From UBA5336 sp038745855 (GTDB taxonomy: Bacteria > Pseudomonadota > Alphaproteobacteria > Caulobacterales > Hyphomonadaceae), in NCBI GenBank assembly GCA_038745855.1, contig JBCDLC010000019.1, positions 1-54,978 on the forward strand: a stretch of 54,978 nucleotides of DNA, given 5' to 3'. The position numbers were made by a program, and so were the translations under genes. The notes under the pieces are model-generated. The model saw nothing but the letters and a program-made list of their open reading frames with translations. It made no database searches and was not told the origin of the DNA. Shown here piece by piece: positions 52,935-54,978 of this stretch. How positions within the stretch are numbered: position 1 is the first letter of the stretch; each line of letters opens with the position of its first letter.

Positions 52935-54575
52935 ATGGGACGCGAAAGGTGGAGAGGGCTTTCTGGGCTTCCGGCTTTGGCCATGGCCGCACTTTTGGTC
53001 GGATGCGGCGGAGGCGGCGGGGGTGGAGACAGCGGTGGACCGGCGCCTTCCCCTCCGCCGCCGCCACCGCCGAGTTCGAATTCGGCGCCGACGTTGACCG
53101 TTGAGGATCAGGCGACCGCAGAGGAAGGTCAGACATCTGCAGTTCTTTCGATTGAAGCGGCCGATCCCGATGGTGAGCCGCTGATGTTTTCGCTGTCAGG
53201 ACCGGACGCCGACGCGTTTTCCCTAGGTTCGGAGACGGTCGAAAACGCCGATGGTGATGGGACGTTTTCGAATGAAATCCTGGCGGCCGGCCTGGACTTC
53301 GAAACCCCTACCGATGCCGATGGTGACGGGATCTATCGCGTGACCATCTCCGTTTCCGACGGCACCGAGAGTGCAAACCAGGATGTGGACATCACGATCA
53401 CGGACCAGCGGTTTGGCGACGGGTTCAGTTTCGAGACGGCGGCGACGGGTTTTCTCCGCCCCATCCAGACCGTGCGGGTGCCGGATACCGGCGATATCTT
53501 TCTCATCGAGCAGGCGGGCCGGATCCTTTTTTCGGAGGGCGCACTTCCCTCTGGCGGCGGGAATGATCCGGTTGCCCTGGATCTGCGGGGCCAGGTTTCC
53601 GGCGGGAATGAGCAGGGCCTCCTGGGGCTGGCGCTGTCGCCCAACTTTGCCAACGACCGTACGCTGTATGTGAATTTGACCAACATCGCGGGCGATACGG
53701 AAATTCGGCAGTACCGGCTTTTCTCCAACCGGAACGACCTGATCGACCCATCGACCGAGCAACTGATCCTTCGCATTCCCCAGCCGTTCAGCAACCACAA
53801 TGCCGGTTGGATCGGCTTTGATGGAGCGGGAAACCTGCTGATCCCAACGGGCGATGGCGGCGGAGCGAACGATCCCGCTGGTAATGGCCAGGACCGATTT
53901 TCCCTGCTGGGAAAGGTCTTGCGCATCAATCCTGCGGGGGATGACTTTCCCGTGGATGGCGACCGGAATTATGCCATTCCTTCCGATAACCCGTTCGCCG
54001 ATGGACAGGATGCGGCGCCTGAAATCTTCGCCCTGGGTCTTCGGAACCCCTACCGGGCCGATTACGATCCGGTGTCGAACACCCTCTATATCGCCGAAGT
54101 CGGCCAGGGCGCGCGCGAGGAAGTGAATGCGCTGCCCATTGGGACGGGCGGGGGAACGAATTTCGGCTGGCCGCTGTTCGAAGGCCGACTGCCCTTGCTG
54201 GGCAATGACGATACGGGCCTGACGCCGCCCCTTGCAGAATATGCCCATGGGGAGGGGGAGGGCCGGGGCCGTTCGATTTCCGGCGGGTTCGTCACGCGGT
54301 TGGCATTTGATGGACGGTCTCCCGATGAGGCCTTCTTCGTGTTTGGAGATTTCATCACGGGCAATCTCTGGGTGCTCGACCTGGGCAAGGTGCCGGCGGG
54401 GGGCAGTATTGACGCTGCCACGTTTGAGGCCCTCGATCCTGCAGGCCCCATTCGGCGGATCGGTGGGCTGGACCAGGTGACCAACGTTTCGGCCGGAGCG
54501 CCGGGCGAGGTCCTGTTCTCGAGCCTGGATGGTCAAGTGGTGGTCGGGGCCCGAGAGGCGGATTCCGGAGGGTGA
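52935..54575 (+). CDS. Glucose/sorbosone dehydrogenase-like lipoprotein with a cadherin-type domain
   Basis: A 546-residue lipoprotein: lipobox LLVGC, then seven glycines and a Pro-rich stretch (PSPPPPPPPSSN). A cadherin-like domain at about 50-155 carries calcium-type acid motifs (DPDGEPLMFSLSGPDADAFS, DADGDGIYRVTISVSDGT). The six-bladed sugar dehydrogenase domain at about 165-520 has PIQTVRVPDTGDIFLIEQAG, EQGLLGLALSPNF, NAGWIGFDGAGNLLIPTGDG and EIFALGLRNPYRADYD. Related enzymes bind PQQ and oxidise sugars, but PQQ dependence cannot be shown here. It faces the periplasm or surface. The N-terminus is mostly low complexity. Confidence 0.85.
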   Translation: MGRERWRGLSGLPALAMAALLVGCGGGGGGGDSGGPAPSPPPPPPPSSNSAPTLTVEDQATAEEGQTSAVLSIEAADPDGEPLMFSLSGPDADAFSLGSETVENADGDGTFSNEILAAGLDFETPTDADGDGIYRVTISVSDGTESANQDVDITITDQRFGDGFSFETAATGFLRPIQTVRVPDTGDIFLIEQAGRILFSEGALPSGGGNDPVALDLRGQVSGGNEQGLLGLALSPNFANDRTLYVNLTNIAGDTEIRQYRLFSNRNDLIDPSTEQLILRIPQPFSNHNAGWIGFDGAGNLLIPTGDGGGANDPAGNGQDRFSLLGKVLRINPAGDDFPVDGDRNYAIPSDNPFADGQDAAPEIFALGLRNPYRADYDPVSNTLYIAEVGQGAREEVNALPIGTGGGTNFGWPLFEGRLPLLGNDDTGLTPPLAEYAHGEGEGRGRSISGGFVTRLAFDGRSPDEAFFVFGDFITGNLWVLDLGKVPAGGSIDAATFEALDPAGPIRRIGGLDQVTNVSAGAPGEVLFSSLDGQVVVGAREADSGG

Positions 54576-54978
54576 GGCCAGCACCTTTGCCCGGCCCGCG
54601 CCGTGGCGCGTCCGGTTCTGTATTCGAAGTTTTACCGCGGTCTGAGGGGGGTCAGGGGGCCGCGGGTTGGCTTGGGTTGGCGCTATGGCCGACCAAGCCT
54701 GTCATAATTGCCTGCTTGTTTTTCGCGTGAAGCGATCGCAGACTCATGTCTCCTTTTTGCGGGGCCAGCGACGTGCTGACCCGTTTGATTTTACCGATTC
54801 GCTGCCCGCCACGGCCGCTGCCCAAACCCAATCCGACGCCAGGCCCAGCCCAATAAGCCTGATAGGAAGTATGGATTTCTCGGTCTCTGTAGACACGTCT
54901 GTCACCCGTGTCTGCCGACCGACCATCGGGGCTAACCCAAATCCCAGATGGCTGGTCGTCATTTCCTGCTGAGGTTTC
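54576..54978. other. 403-base tail of the window, no firm gene
   Basis: On the minus strand a frame open from the window edge (54978) to TGA at 54746-54744 could be the C-terminus of an unknown protein, ending in RRWPRKKET. It overlaps by four bases (ATGA) an ATG at 54747 that follows an AAGGAG, opening a 31-codon frame to 54652. The paired layout suggests two coupled small genes, but codon composition is not convincing. A plus-strand frame at 54667-54972 is equally weak. Confidence 0.3.

Overview
The window is chromosomal DNA from an alphaproteobacterium. The evidence is the cell-cycle regulator CtrA with its phosphotransferase ChpT, the F1-ATPase inhibitor zeta subunit beside purC, a PetR-like regulator, a small SRP RNA of the short bacterial type, an outer-membrane TonB receptor and the ybgC/tol-pal/tilS/ftsH neighbourhood. 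CtrA, ChpT, flagellar FlhF/FlhG and a GANTC methylation motif beside ctrA point to the Caulobacterales/Parvularculales side of the class (inference; no 16S gene is present). Coding is dense and GC-rich.

Layout. 1-5.0 kb: partial unknown gene, uvrB, a solitary TIR-ParA fusion gene (the best candidate for an undescribed defence-type system) and the zeta inhibitor. 5.2-6.9 kb: purC, purS and a small secreted protein. 7.0-9.4 kb: two tandem RTX calcium-binding proteins. 9.4-14.1 kb: nudC, SRP RNA, infC (apparent ATC start), two glycosyltransferases and ybgC. 14.1-18.2 kb: a serine hydrolase of the beta-lactamase fold, a gap rich in hairpins, and a TonB-dependent receptor gene with an in-frame amber codon 65 codons before its natural end. 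18.5-27.1 kb: tolQ-tolR-tolA-tolB-pal-cpoB-tilS-ftsH. 27.4-29.1 kb: thiD and ctrA.

29.3-37.7 kb is read leftward. It holds flhG-flhF, cheR, a CheY-like regulator and chpT, then an outer-membrane lipid-transport operon ydbH-ynbE-ydbL with an extra small membrane protein. 37.8-43.5 kb: an M23 peptidase, then a polysaccharide unit (sulfotransferase-fold protein, methyltransferase, Wzt with a C-terminal glycan-binding domain, Wzm). 43.6-48.2 kb: dnaK, two small reading frames, grpE and hrcA. 48.3-54.6 kb: PetR-like regulator, branched-chain aminotransferase, YebC, RNase PH, a delta-class carbonic anhydrase lipoprotein and a glucose/sorbosone-dehydrogenase-like lipoprotein.

Much of the window serves the cell envelope: Tol-Pal, the YdbH bridge, the M23 peptidase, the receptor and glycan export. 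A second theme is cell-cycle and motility control (CtrA, ChpT, FlhFG, CheR, CheY). A third is protein quality control (FtsH, DnaK, GrpE, HrcA). Function calls rest on recognised motifs and synteny read by eye; no database search was run.
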